In this document: positions 28,601 to 36,002 of the stretch, piece after piece | How the letters are laid out: each line of letters starts with the position of its first letter | Numbering within the stretch: position 1 is the first letter of the stretch | Origin: a bacterium | GTDB taxonomy: Bacteria; Bacillota; Bacilli; Lactobacillales; Streptococcaceae | Assembly (NCBI GenBank): GCA_905221215.1 | Contig: CAJNCI010000011.1 | Span: 1-46,691, forward strand | Direction: 5' to 3' | Length of the DNA: 46,691 bases | Made by a program: the position numbers and the translations under genes | The notes under the pieces: generated by a model | Told to the model about the DNA's origin: nothing | Seen by the model: only the letters and a program-made list of their open reading frames with translations | Database searches by the model: none

Positions 28601-28650
28601 GGCACTATAATATTTGTAGTGGGTAAATCCCTTATGGATATTGTGGAGCC
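28601..28650. repeat. 50-bp palindromic IS end, copy 1
   Basis: GGCACTATAATAT at the left and ATATTGTGGAGCC at the right are imperfect inverted repeats around TTGTAGTGGGTAAATCCC. It differs at only a few positions from copy 2 at 46581-46630, in the same orientation. The remaining DNA to 28900 is AT-rich and shows no gene, only a small AATCTA/TAGATT palindrome near 28739-28756. Confidence 0.85.
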
Positions 28651-28900
28651 TTTTTCTGTCCACCTGCGTCCTCTAAAACGTAAGAATAAGAATACTTCTT
28701 TAGCTACACTTGCGCGTTTCAGCTTGCATATGAAACAATAATCTACTATATAGATTATTGAAAAGAGGAATATTATGTTTCTTGGGTATTTCTAACATTA
28801 GATGTTTCGATTCTTCCATATTCATTTCATCCATTTTATCAATAATCTAAATAGTCAGTATCTTTATTTTCTTCACACATAACTGATTTTTATTCACTAT

Positions 28901-29242
28901 TTAAGTTTCTATTCTATCAAATAGTTTAATAATCTCAGAATTCGAAAATCCTAAGGCATATAGTTTTTCAAACAATATTTTTATAAGCCTGTTCAAATGC
29001 TGATTTCTTAACTCAATTATTTTCTTCTCACTTTCAGTAACAAAATATCCTTTACTTCCACGACTGACAATCAACCCCTGTTTTTCAAGAACTTTTAATG
29101 CTTTTTGGACGGTTGCAGGATTACATTCTTCCCTCTCTGCTAAAGTCCTTATGGGAGGTAGCTGTTGCCCCGGTACATACTTACCTCTTAAAATAGTTGC
29201 TCTTATCACAGATGCTATTTGTAAATATGGATACATATTCAC
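28901..29242 (-). CDS. GntR-family regulator, YtrA-like subfamily
   Basis: A 113-residue regulator. The winged helix at about 10-70 reads IRGxxLPPIRTLAEREECNPATVQKALKVLEKQGLIVSRGSKGYFV-like, a clear GntR DNA-binding domain. Only about 40 residues follow, as in the YtrA subfamily, which lacks a large effector domain and commonly controls linked ABC exporters. The GTG at 29242 overlaps the stop of the upstream small gene (GTGA) and has AAAAAGG in front; the ATG at 29236 is an alternative. It is the last gene of the ABC operon and probably represses it or a related target. Confidence 0.9.
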   Translation of the reverse strand: MNMYPYLQIASVIRATILRGKYVPGQQLPPIRTLAEREECNPATVQKALKVLEKQGLIVSRGSKGYFVTESEKKIIELRNQHLNRLIKILFEKLYALGFSNSEIIKLFDRIET

Positions 29243-29460
29243 TTAACCTTTTTATTTTTCCTTCCTCGTATAAATTTCCAATAAGCAGAATACGGAATAA
29301 CTGTAGCAAACAGAAGATAATATTTATTAGCAAACATATCTGCAACTCCTTTTGCATTGAAATGAACAGGAATTTTCTCTGGGAGAAATATGCAAATAAT
29401 AAATATTACAACAATCATTAATATCAACACCAAGACATCTTTTAACAGTCCATCTTTCAT
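29239..29460 (-). CDS. Small DUF1648-like membrane protein
   Basis: A 73-residue protein with a hydrophobic helix at about 8-26 and a second at about 47-62, then a basic tail (RGRKNKKVK). Between them lies PEKIPVHFNAKGVADMFANK, which resembles the DUF1648 core (P-x-H-F-x-x-x-G-x-x-D) of SdpI-like membrane proteins. It is much shorter than SdpI immunity proteins. GGAGGGAAATGGT precedes the ATG. It lies 18 bp after the permease and overlaps the GntR gene by 4 bp, so it belongs to the ABC operon. Its role is unknown. Confidence 0.75.
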   Translation of the reverse strand: MKDGLLKDVLVLILMIVVIFIICIFLPEKIPVHFNAKGVADMFANKYYLLFATVIPYSAYWKFIRGRKNKKVK

Positions 29461-29478
29461 ACCATTTCCCTCCTTGAA

Positions 29479-31038
29479 CTAAATAAAATTTAACTTGCTA
29501 ACTTTTATATAAACTTCGCTTGAAATAATAAGTAAAGTAACTGATACTATCTGCAAAACTGGTGTTATCGAAAGATTTAAAAACCAATTAAGAAGAATTG
29601 GTGTAATGAGTGCAATTATCCCAACAAGTCCAGACACAATAACAGGCGTGCTCTGCTTTACAACCATCATCTCGCTTTCCCATTCATAATTTGGATACTT
29701 TTTATTTAGGGAAATTCCTATCACTGTTATAAAGATCGAATAGCATATAGGGACAATTATTAGGTTAATAATTTGAATAAAGTTCATATCAAGTTTTAGC
29801 GTAAATGCAAATATGGAAATCATATACCCAATCAAATGAAGTGTAAGGTTTACAGCTATCTTGGAATTTAAGATCATTTTTACCTTCACAGGAGAGCTTT
29901 GCAAAATCCAAATGTTTTTTCCTTCTAAAGATATCGCTGAAGCTGCTGGGCAACTGAGCGAGAGCATAGATGCAATAAATAATGGAGCAAAATTTGAGAG
30001 ATATTCATTTATATTTTCTATCCCTGAAGACTCTCCTATTTGTTCTACAGAATTAAAAAGCAAAAAAATACTAAAAACACATAAAAGTATTACACCAAGG
30101 CCTGCATTCAAGACCGCCATGTACGAGCTTAAAAAGCGTCCCATTTCTTTTTTATACAAGGCAAGAAATATCGATTTTCTATTATAAGATTTTTTGTTAT
30201 CAGAATATCTTGATGTTGTTTTAGCAAGAGTATTAAGCAATCCATACTTCATCGCAACAATTTTTACAAATATATAAAAAACTGCTGTTGAAAAAGCAAT
30301 AAATAATCCCATTCCAATATACATTGGAAAATTTGTGTGTTGCACGAATAACCCGGATATTGGGTACAGTTCTGTAATTTGCTTAGAAAGCATGATCTCA
30401 ATGCTGTCTTCATTACCTGATTTCATAGCTGACACTGCAATATATCCAATTATGCCTATCATTGCAAATGAAAAGATTAGAGCAATAACATTTTTCCTCT
30501 TAAAATAAGATGAAATAGTCACAACAATGATTCCCATACATGCTGCTATACACATAGGTATCAAGGGAGCAAAGATGATAGAAGTAAAATACAGTACAAT
30601 TTGTAAGACGTTTAAACTTCCGTTCAAACCCCATACAATTCCACCCGGAAGCATAAACATCAAGCCTATTAAAAAATTCAATAAGTACATAAACATGAAC
30701 TTGCTGGTGATAATATCCGAACTTTTAACAGGTAAGGATAGGAGAATTTCCATATCTCGACTGCCAAATAAAATGCCATTCGAATAAAAGATAGTCAAAA
30801 ATAATATTGAAAAACTTGATACAGAGACCATATATGCTGGTATCAAATCATACTGTCCGACTTGTACCAATGTTTTAGCGGTTAGTATATTATAAACAAA
30901 GCAAAATAAGGAAAGGGTTATTATGCCAAAACTCGCAATAGCCATTGAACTTTGTTTTTTATTTCCTGAATCTCTAATCTCGTTAATAGGAAAGAAATTA
31001 ATCAATTGCGCTTTAAGCAGTATCCAAATGTTACTCAT
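29479..31038 (-). CDS. ABC transporter permease (ABC-2 type exporter)
   Basis: A 519-residue polytopic membrane protein with about twelve hydrophobic segments in two halves separated by a charged region (around RYSDNKKSYNRKS). It is the membrane partner of the ATPase encoded just upstream. The size and arrangement fit large ABC-2 exporter permeases; the substrate cannot be deduced. The start at 31038 (MSNIWILLKAQ) is chosen because GGAGGTG precedes it by 7 bases and it overlaps the ATPase stop by 8 bp. An upstream in-frame extension to 31110 would lie inside the ATPase gene and is rejected. Confidence 0.9.
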   Translation of the reverse strand: MSNIWILLKAQLINFFPINEIRDSGNKKQSSMAIASFGIITLSLFCFVYNILTAKTLVQVGQYDLIPAYMVSVSSFSILFLTIFYSNGILFGSRDMEILLSLPVKSSDIITSKFMFMYLLNFLIGLMFMLPGGIVWGLNGSLNVLQIVLYFTSIIFAPLIPMCIAACMGIIVVTISSYFKRKNVIALIFSFAMIGIIGYIAVSAMKSGNEDSIEIMLSKQITELYPISGLFVQHTNFPMYIGMGLFIAFSTAVFYIFVKIVAMKYGLLNTLAKTTSRYSDNKKSYNRKSIFLALYKKEMGRFLSSYMAVLNAGLGVILLCVFSIFLLFNSVEQIGESSGIENINEYLSNFAPLFIASMLSLSCPAASAISLEGKNIWILQSSPVKVKMILNSKIAVNLTLHLIGYMISIFAFTLKLDMNFIQIINLIIVPICYSIFITVIGISLNKKYPNYEWESEMMVVKQSTPVIVSGLVGIIALITPILLNWFLNLSITPVLQIVSVTLLIISSEVYIKVSKLNFI

Positions 31039-31741
31039 TGTCCTGCACCTCCATGAAAAATGCCTCCAATGATTCATCACCTTTGACGTCTCCTGTATTG
31101 CCACTTGCAATTAACTTTCCATTTTTGATAATGGCAATCTTATTACATAATTTTTCTGCAACGTCCAATACATGGGTTGAAAAGAAAATAGCGCCTCCAT
31201 CTGAAACACACTCATGCATAATTTTCTTTAGTAGGAAAGTTGCTTTGGGATCCAGCCCAACAAAGGGTTCATCTAAAATCAACAGTTTAGGAGAATGTAC
31301 CAGTGCAGAAATAATAGCTGTTCGTTGCTTCATACCATGTGAATACGAAGATATCATCCCCGAAAGATGCTCAGTCATATCAAATAAATCACCATATTTT
31401 TGGATCCTTTCCCTGCGTATTTCAGTAGAAATTTCAAATAAATCTGCAATAAAATTGATGTACTGAAATCCCGTCATATGTTCATATAAGTCTGGATTAT
31501 CCGGAATGTATGCCATCATTTTTTTACAAATAACAGGCTCTTCTTTAATAGAATGACCGTTAATATCTATACTTCCATATTCAAAATCATGGATACCAAC
31601 AACTGCCTTTATCGTTGACGTTTTCCCCGCACCATTTGCTCCAATAAAACCATAAATATCTCCAGGCTGTACTGAAATAGATAGGTTATCCACAACCTTT
31701 TTATCCCCATAACATTTACTAAAATTCTTTATCTCTAACAT
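31031..31741 (-). CDS. ABC transporter ATP-binding protein
   Basis: A 236-residue ATPase. Walker A is GANGAGKTS (about residues 34-42), the signature is YSHGMKQR in place of LSGGQQR, Walker B is LLILDEPFVGLD and the switch His lies in FFSTHVLD. The modified signature is common in exporter ATPases of the YhaQ/EcsA/drug-resistance kind. First gene of the operon ATPase-permease-DUF1648-GntR. A palindromic operator lies 15 bp before its ATG, so the operon is probably repressed by the divergently located TetR-family gene product. Confidence 0.93.
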   Translation of the reverse strand: MLEIKNFSKCYGDKKVVDNLSISVQPGDIYGFIGANGAGKTSTIKAVVGIHDFEYGSIDINGHSIKEEPVICKKMMAYIPDNPDLYEHMTGFQYINFIADLFEISTEIRRERIQKYGDLFDMTEHLSGMISSYSHGMKQRTAIISALVHSPKLLILDEPFVGLDPKATFLLKKIMHECVSDGGAIFFSTHVLDVAEKLCNKIAIIKNGKLIASGNTGDVKGDESLEAFFMEVQDNE

Positions 31742-31755
31742 ATTTTCACCCTCAT

Positions 31756-31768
31756 TGACAATTTGTCA
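31756..31768. promoter_or_regulatory. TetR-type operator in front of the ABC operon
   Basis: TGACAA-T-TTGTCA is a perfect 13-bp palindrome. It directly follows a GTATAAC -10-like sequence on the minus strand, a position where a bound repressor would block initiation. The same 13 bases occur at 32503-32515 in front of tetR. Confidence 0.8.
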
Positions 31769-31787
31769 GTTATACTTTGAAATAATA

Positions 31788-31816
31788 CCGATAGCTTGTT
31801 TTTATTTAGCTATCGG
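31788..31816. terminator. Stem-loop between tetR gene and ABC operon
   Basis: CCGATAGCT (31788-31796) pairs with AGCTATCGG (31808-31816) around an AT-rich loop. It lies 35 bp past the tetR stop and probably separates tetR from the ABC operon on the same strand. Confidence 0.6.
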
Positions 31817-31850
31817 CACATAGTTCTCTTTACAGAAATTCCATCTCTTT

Positions 31851-32468
31851 TTAATGGCTAAAGAGTTCCTCTGTATTTAGGTTTTGTTCTAGCATTATCT
31901 TAAATGCATCCAAGTAATCTTTGACAGGTTCTTTCTTTGAAGTTTTTATACCTATGTTATTGGAAACAAAAACATAGGCTGTCATCAGGAATTCTGCTGT
32001 TTCTGATGGATATTTTACAAAAAATACTTTTTCTAATATACCTTGATTTATTATCCTCTCAAAATATATGGTCAGTTTTTCGATGAGCTTATGGGATAAC
32101 TTATCTAACATATAACGATTTTCTTCAAGATCAACCGTCTTTTGTAACTCAGTTCCCTCTGCTGAAATATTTTCCGAAGATATAATTGTGGCATCTATAA
32201 AAGCTCTAATTTTTTCAATGGCGGTTTTATCTTCATCATAAACAATAGCATGAATATCCTTCAATAATTTATCTGAATATTGTTCTACCAGACAATATAA
32301 AATATCTTCTTTATTCTTAAAGTGATAGTACAGCAAGCCTCTTGATATATTTACTTTGTCAACAATATCCTGAGTTGTTGTATTAGTATATCCTTGTTCT
32401 ATAAAGAGTAGCATTGCAGCATCCATAATTTCAGCACGTCGTATTTCCGGTTCTTTTACATCTCGCAT
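31851..32468 (-). CDS. TetR/AcrR-family transcriptional regulator
   Basis: A 205-residue TetR-family repressor. The N-terminal helix-turn-helix (about 10-57) contains IMDAAMLLFIEQGYTNTTTQDIVDKVNISRGLLYYHFKNKEDIL. The larger C-terminal part should bind an unknown ligand. The start at 32468 (MRDVKEPEIRR) has GGGGGGA 4-5 bases upstream; an upstream in-frame ATG at 32492 lies in the promoter. Identical palindromes overlap its own -35 box and precede the ABC operon, which predicts autorepression and joint control. Confidence 0.93.
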   Translation of the reverse strand: MRDVKEPEIRRAEIMDAAMLLFIEQGYTNTTTQDIVDKVNISRGLLYYHFKNKEDILYCLVEQYSDKLLKDIHAIVYDEDKTAIEKIRAFIDATIISSENISAEGTELQKTVDLEENRYMLDKLSHKLIEKLTIYFERIINQGILEKVFFVKYPSETAEFLMTAYVFVSNNIGIKTSKKEPVKDYLDAFKIMLEQNLNTEELFSH

Positions 32469-32487
32469 TTTATCCCCCCTGTTGTAC

Positions 32488-32516
32488 AGCATACTACTTT
32501 ACTGACAATTTGTCAA
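32488..32516 (-). promoter_or_regulatory. tetR promoter with overlapping operator
   Basis: On the minus strand TTGACA (32511-32516), 17 bases and TATGCT (32488-32493). The palindrome TGACAA-T-TTGTCA at 32503-32515 covers most of the -35 box and part of the spacer, so the regulator would block its own promoter. Confidence 0.8.
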
Positions 32517-32560
32517 TCACGTTTTCTCATTTCTCTTGAATTTTATGGTATAATATATTT

Positions 32561-32665
32561 ACAATTTTAGAAAAATGCTTACTTGACTTTTGTAGTAAGC
32601 ACAGTAAGTATACGGACACTTACGAAAAAAGGTTTAGCTATTTCTAGCTAGACCTTTTTTCGTAA
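32561..32665 (+). ncRNA. Candidate small RNA
   Basis: An extended -10 box TGG-TATAAT (32546-32554) predicts a plus-strand start near 32561. The transcript would fold into stem 1 (TGCTTACT 32576-32583 with AGTAAGCA 32594-32601), stem 2 (GTAAGT 32604-32609 with ACTTAC 32618-32623) and a long terminator stem (32625-32660) with a T-run. There is no reading frame of note. Length about 100 nt. It overlaps the last bases of the TDT transporter gene on the other strand. It lacks the CiaR repeats of the known csRNAs. The call is inferred from structure only. Confidence 0.45.
32625..32660. terminator. Bidirectional terminator at the 3' end of the TDT gene
   Basis: AAAAAAGGT-TAGCTA and TAGCTA-ACCTTTTTT form a 16-bp stem with one mismatch and a TTTC loop, with T-runs on both strands. 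The TDT stop codon lies within the stem. Confidence 0.85.
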
Positions 32666-33547
32666 CCAAATCAGATAAGCGCCTAATACAAAGAATAAAA
32701 TAGTGAGGCAAATAACGGTTTCAGCCACTACCAGATAATCCAGAAATGGAAGTTTCAAGATTCCCTGAGCCATCTTGAGCGAGGTAGCTGTGATAATGGT
32801 TGGGAAGGTTAAGGCTGAAAAAGCTGGTTGAAAGCCTTGTTTTAAAATATTGGGCAGACGAGTTAAAACAAAGAAAAAGAAAATTTGAGAAGCCAAAATC
32901 ATGGCAATCAAGAGCCAAGTCGGTAGGCTGACTCCTCCAACTCGAACCAAGGAAGCCAAGAGCAGAGAGAAAGGGGCACAGTAGATTCCTTCTTGTCCAA
33001 GCAAGGCTACTGGGAGTGGATGTTTCTTTAAATCGCTATAAATAAGGGGATAGAGATAGAAGGTCAAGAGAAAACCAAAACTCAAGGTCGCATAGGCAAT
33101 CTCGACAATGCCTACCAGTGGATAAGTCAAGGCTGCCACTGCTATTCCCACATAGAGAACCGTCCAGCTAGGAGTGGAATGAACCCTCCGACCAGGACAG
33201 GCAAATTTGATGGTGAATCCAGCAATCAGGGCCAAATCCAAGAGAAATGAAAACCACCAGATTCCTTGTGCTACCAGAGGAAGATGAGGAAACAAGCGAA
33301 AGACATAGGTCGATAAAATCATTCCAGCCATAGGAAAAGTGGCCATTCCTGACAAAAGAGGAGGCTTGGTCAATTCTTGCTTGGTTTCTTTCCAATTAAG
33401 CAGATGAAAAATCAGAAAAAATATCCACAAAATCAAACCAGACAGACTCAGTAAATGTGACAGAACTGGCAACATATCTAAAACGAGATTTCCAGCTCCT
33501 GCCAAACCTAGCAAACAACCTGAAAATACTAAGGGGAGTTTTTTCAT
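32648..33547 (-). CDS. TDT-family (TehA/SLAC1-like) transporter
   Basis: A 299-residue membrane protein with about ten helices, resembling the tellurite-resistance/dicarboxylate transporter (TDT) family, which includes TehA and SLAC1-type anion channels. Family-like features are the first helix PLVFSGCLLGLAGAGN and the repeated LPxxLxPxxxxxL-like hydrophobic segments. The substrate is unknown. The start at 33547 (MKKLPLVFSG) has GGAGG 5 bases upstream; the longer frame starting at 33559 would begin inside that ribosome site. Upstream is a CiaR-type direct repeat, so it is probably controlled by the CiaRH two-component system. Confidence 0.85.
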   Translation of the reverse strand: MKKLPLVFSGCLLGLAGAGNLVLDMLPVLSHLLSLSGLILWIFFLIFHLLNWKETKQELTKPPLLSGMATFPMAGMILSTYVFRLFPHLPLVAQGIWWFSFLLDLALIAGFTIKFACPGRRVHSTPSWTVLYVGIAVAALTYPLVGIVEIAYATLSFGFLLTFYLYPLIYSDLKKHPLPVALLGQEGIYCAPFSLLLASLVRVGGVSLPTWLLIAMILASQIFFFFVLTRLPNILKQGFQPAFSALTFPTIITATSLKMAQGILKLPFLDYLVVAETVICLTILFFVLGAYLIWLRKKV

Positions 33548-33575
33548 CCTAACCTCCAATAATCATGTTAATTTC

Positions 33576-33611
33576 AGTATAGCATAAAAGCGCTTAAATG
33601 AGGACTTAAAA
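33576..33611 (-). promoter_or_regulatory. CiaR-binding repeat and -10 box of the TDT gene
   Basis: On the minus strand TTTTAAG (33605-33611), five bases, then ATTTAAG (33593-33599). This matches the published pneumococcal CiaR consensus NTTTAAG-N5-WTTTAAG exactly. An extended -10 (TGC-TATACT, 33576-33581) follows 11 bases later, the spacing seen at CiaR-activated promoters. No ordinary -35 hexamer is present, consistent with activator dependence. Confidence 0.8.
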
Positions 33612-33656
33612 AAACGAAGTCCGATTATTTCAGACTCCATTTTTCTCAGATATGAA

Positions 33657-34205
33657 TTAAGCATAAGGTTGCAATTCTGGATTAATTGGGGTATTGGCTA
33701 GGTTATTGGCATAGTTACAAAGACTTGCTAGGCTGACACCAAGAACCACATCCAAGGCATTTTGTTGCGTGTAGCCAGCTTCTAAAAACTCAGCCAAGGC
33801 TTCATCTCCAACACGACCCTTGGTATTGATAACCGACAAGGTAAACTTAGCTAGGGTGTCCAATTTAGGATCTGTTTCAATCGGAGTACGATTGCGAAGG
33901 GCTTGAAGCAGGTCATCATTCATCTGGATTTGTTTGATTGAAAAAGCTGTGTGACCTGCGACGCAGAAGGCACAACCATTAGTTACGGCTGCCGTGATTT
34001 GCACCACTTCGCGCTCAACAGGTGTCAGGCTGTTGCGACGGTTGATGGCTCCGACAGTTCTGTAGGCTTCTAAAGCAGTAGGGGCATTAGCCAAGAGACC
34101 AATTAGGTTAGGAATATAGCCATTGTTATCTTTTTCTACTGTTTCAAGAACTTCTTTCACTTCTGCTGGTGCTGATTCTACTGTATGGATTGTAAATGTT
34201 GTCAT
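33657..34205 (-). CDS. Carboxymuconolactone decarboxylase / AhpD-like protein
   Basis: A 182-residue all-helical protein of the CMD/AhpD superfamily. The redox motif is NGCAFCVAGHTAFSIK: a CxxC pair with a nearby His, the active centre of AhpD-type peroxidase/disulfide reductases. SLTPVEREVVQ before it is typical of the family. The physiological partner is unknown; peroxide detoxification or thiol exchange is the likely area. The start at 34205 (MTTFTIHT) is chosen because AGAGG lies 7 bases upstream; ATGs at 34208 and 34223 are possible but poorer. Confidence 0.88.
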   Translation of the reverse strand: MTTFTIHTVESAPAEVKEVLETVEKDNNGYIPNLIGLLANAPTALEAYRTVGAINRRNSLTPVEREVVQITAAVTNGCAFCVAGHTAFSIKQIQMNDDLLQALRNRTPIETDPKLDTLAKFTLSVINTKGRVGDEALAEFLEAGYTQQNALDVVLGVSLASLCNYANNLANTPINPELQPYA

Positions 34206-34314
34206 CATAAAACCTCTTTTCATTTTGTTGAAACCTAGTCTATCACAGATTCTATACCGTGTATAATATATATTTTAAATTGCACCGATAGAATTTTTTT
34301 ATGAAAGCAAAAAA

Positions 34315-34333
34315 ATCACACGCAATGTGTGAT
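34315..34333. terminator. Terminator after the Na+/amino acid symporter gene
   Basis: ATCACAC and GTGTGAT form a 7-bp stem around GCAAT; on the minus strand a T-run follows. It lies just past the symporter stop. Confidence 0.75.
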
Positions 34334-34337
34334 TTCA

Positions 34338-35660
34338 TTATTTATTAAAATACTTTTTAGTCTCAGCAATGACGACTGGTGACAAGACCAAGAGGGCAAT
34401 CAAGTTTGGTAGAGCCATCAAGGCGTTGACGATATCTGCGATAATCCAAACCATATCCAACTCGATAAATCCTCCCAACAAGACCATGAGCACAAAGACC
34501 ACACGGTAAAGCCAGATAAAACGAACACCAAAGAGGAACTCGAAACAGCGCTCTCCATAATAGTTCCAACCTAGAATTGTCGTGAAGGCAAAGAGCACAA
34601 GGAAGATGGTCAAGAGAGCAGGCCCAAAGTGTGAAAAGACTGTTGAAAAGGCTGACTGAGTCAAGGCAACCCCATTCAAATCACCACTCCATACTCCAGT
34701 TACCAAGATGGCCAAACCAGTTAGAGTACAGATGATGAGAGTATCAATAAAGGTTCCTGTCATGGAAATCAAGCCTTGCTCTACTGGTTCATTTGTCTTA
34801 GCTGCAGCTGCTGCAATGGGAGCAGAACCCAGACCAGATTCGTTTGAAAAGACACCACGCGCCACACCATTTTGAATAGCCATTCGGATGCTAGCCCCAG
34901 CAAAACCACCCACCGCAGCAACCGGACTAAAAGCTGATGTCAAGATTAGAGTGATTGTAGCTGGGAGTTTCCCGATATTAAAGAAAATAACTGTAAGAGT
35001 TCCTAGAATATAGATGATAGCCATAAAAGGAACAACGGTAGTTGAAACCTTAGAGATGGACTTGAGTCCACCAAAGACTGCAATCGCTACGAATACAGAC
35101 AAAACAAGAGCTGTGATAGCTGGCGAAATAGTCGTGGTATTTTGGATAGATTCTGTAATCGAGTTTACTTGGGTGAAGGTTCCTATTCCCAACAAAGCCA
35201 CCAAGACACCCGCCAGGGCAAAGAAGATAGCAAGTGGTCGCCACTTTTCTCCCATACCTAGAAGGATATAGTGCATTGGACCTCCCGCTACTGCACCATG
35301 GTCGTCCTTAGTGCGGTATTTGATTGCCAAGAGTCCTTCCGCATACTTGGTAGCCATTCCAAAGAAAGCAGCCATCCACATCCAAAAGAGGGCTCCTGGT
35401 CCACCGACCTTGATAGCCGTTGCTACCCCGATAATATTTCCCGTACCAACTGTCGCTGCGAGAGCTGTACATAGTGCCGCAAAACTGGACACATCACCAT
35501 GCCCCTTATCCTTGGTAAAAATAAGCTGGAAGGCCTTGGACAGACGCAAAACTTGTAAAAGCCCCAAACGAGCAGTGAGGTAAATTCCTGTTCCAACCAA
35601 TAAAATCAAGAGGGGAGGTCCCCAAGCAAAAGCATCAATTGATTTAAGCAATTCTAACAT
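34338..35660 (-). CDS. Sodium:alanine/glycine symporter (AgcS family)
   Basis: A 440-residue member of the alanine/glycine:cation symporter family. The family signature is seen in AALCTALAATVGTGNIIGVATAIKVGGPGALFWMWMAAFFGMATKYAE, with SNESGLGSAPIAAAAA in the middle and about eleven helices. It imports alanine or glycine with Na+. Regulation by the glycine riboswitch upstream points to glycine as the physiological substrate. Monocistronic, with its own promoter and terminator. Confidence 0.95.
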   Translation of the reverse strand: MLELLKSIDAFAWGPPLLILLVGTGIYLTARLGLLQVLRLSKAFQLIFTKDKGHGDVSSFAALCTALAATVGTGNIIGVATAIKVGGPGALFWMWMAAFFGMATKYAEGLLAIKYRTKDDHGAVAGGPMHYILLGMGEKWRPLAIFFALAGVLVALLGIGTFTQVNSITESIQNTTTISPAITALVLSVFVAIAVFGGLKSISKVSTTVVPFMAIIYILGTLTVIFFNIGKLPATITLILTSAFSPVAAVGGFAGASIRMAIQNGVARGVFSNESGLGSAPIAAAAAKTNEPVEQGLISMTGTFIDTLIICTLTGLAILVTGVWSGDLNGVALTQSAFSTVFSHFGPALLTIFLVLFAFTTILGWNYYGERCFEFLFGVRFIWLYRVVFVLMVLLGGFIELDMVWIIADIVNALMALPNLIALLVLSPVVIAETKKYFNK

Positions 35661-35692
35661 TCTATTCTCCTATCTTTTCAACCCCAAAAGAA

Positions 35693-35719
35693 AGAGCACA
35701 TGCAAGATACATGTACTCT
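35693..35719 (-). terminator. Leader terminator downstream of the glycine aptamer
   Basis: AGAGTACATG pairs with CATGTGCTCT around a 7-base loop, followed by TTCTTTT on the minus strand. It stands between the aptamer and the symporter gene and is the likely expression platform. Confidence 0.75.
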
Positions 35720-35756
35720 GGAATGCTTAGATAAATGCTAAAAAGCGGTCTATCCT

Positions 35757-35838
35757 AGCTCTGTCCTTTTACCTGAGAGTTTGAGCAGTTGCCTGCCTTG
35801 CCCCTTCGGTGCCTTTACGGTCTCTCCAGAGTTCCGTC
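35757..35838 (-). promoter_or_regulatory. Glycine riboswitch (single aptamer)
   Basis: On the minus strand the conserved parts of the gcvT-type aptamer are in order: CTCTGGAGAGACCG, then GGCACCGAAGGGGCAAGG, then ACTCTCAGGTAAAAGGACAGAG-like closing bases. Only one full aptamer is present. A leader terminator follows. In streptococci such single-aptamer switches lie before Na+/alanine-glycine symporter genes and reduce expression when glycine is plentiful. Confidence 0.93.
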
Positions 35839-35915
35839 CATTTACAGTCATGGAAAATCAAACGATTCCCCACTTCTATTAAACTTCATTCGGTGTTGGT
35901 ATTTAATTGATTTTT

Positions 35916-35944
35916 ATTTTACAAAAAATGTTGGCTTTTGTCAA
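35916..35944 (-). promoter_or_regulatory. Promoter of the riboswitch-controlled symporter
   Basis: TTGACA (35939-35944), 17 bases and TAAAAT (35916-35921) on the minus strand. The transcript would begin near 35909, giving a leader of about 250 nt that contains the aptamer. A short ACAGT/ACTGT palindrome near 35975 is all that follows mutS2. Confidence 0.82.
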
Positions 35945-36002
35945 TGTGTTTATTAGTAAAACTTAATTCAACAGTTTTTACTGTGTAAATCCCGGAATAC
36001 TT

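Larger units (their letters stand above)
28254..28650 (-). mobile_element. Remnant of an ISL3-family insertion sequence
   Basis: About 400 bp after serS contain the C-terminal part of an ISL3-type transposase on the minus strand (28280-28582), an ACTATAGTGGGTTGAA end-like sequence near 28259, and a 50-bp palindromic IS end at 28601-28650. The element has lost roughly three quarters of its transposase and cannot move. It marks the left side of the AT-rich regulator/ABC island. Confidence 0.8.

Noticed and set aside
31039..31110. N-terminal extension of the ABC permease
   Set aside because: It would be translated from within the ATPase gene; GGAGGTG and the 8-bp overlap favour 31038.
32561..32665. 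Candidate small RNA as a member of the CiaR-controlled csRNA family
   Set aside because: No TTTAAG direct repeat precedes its -10 box and the csRNA core sequence was not seen; the CiaR repeat found lies 1 kb away on the TDT gene.
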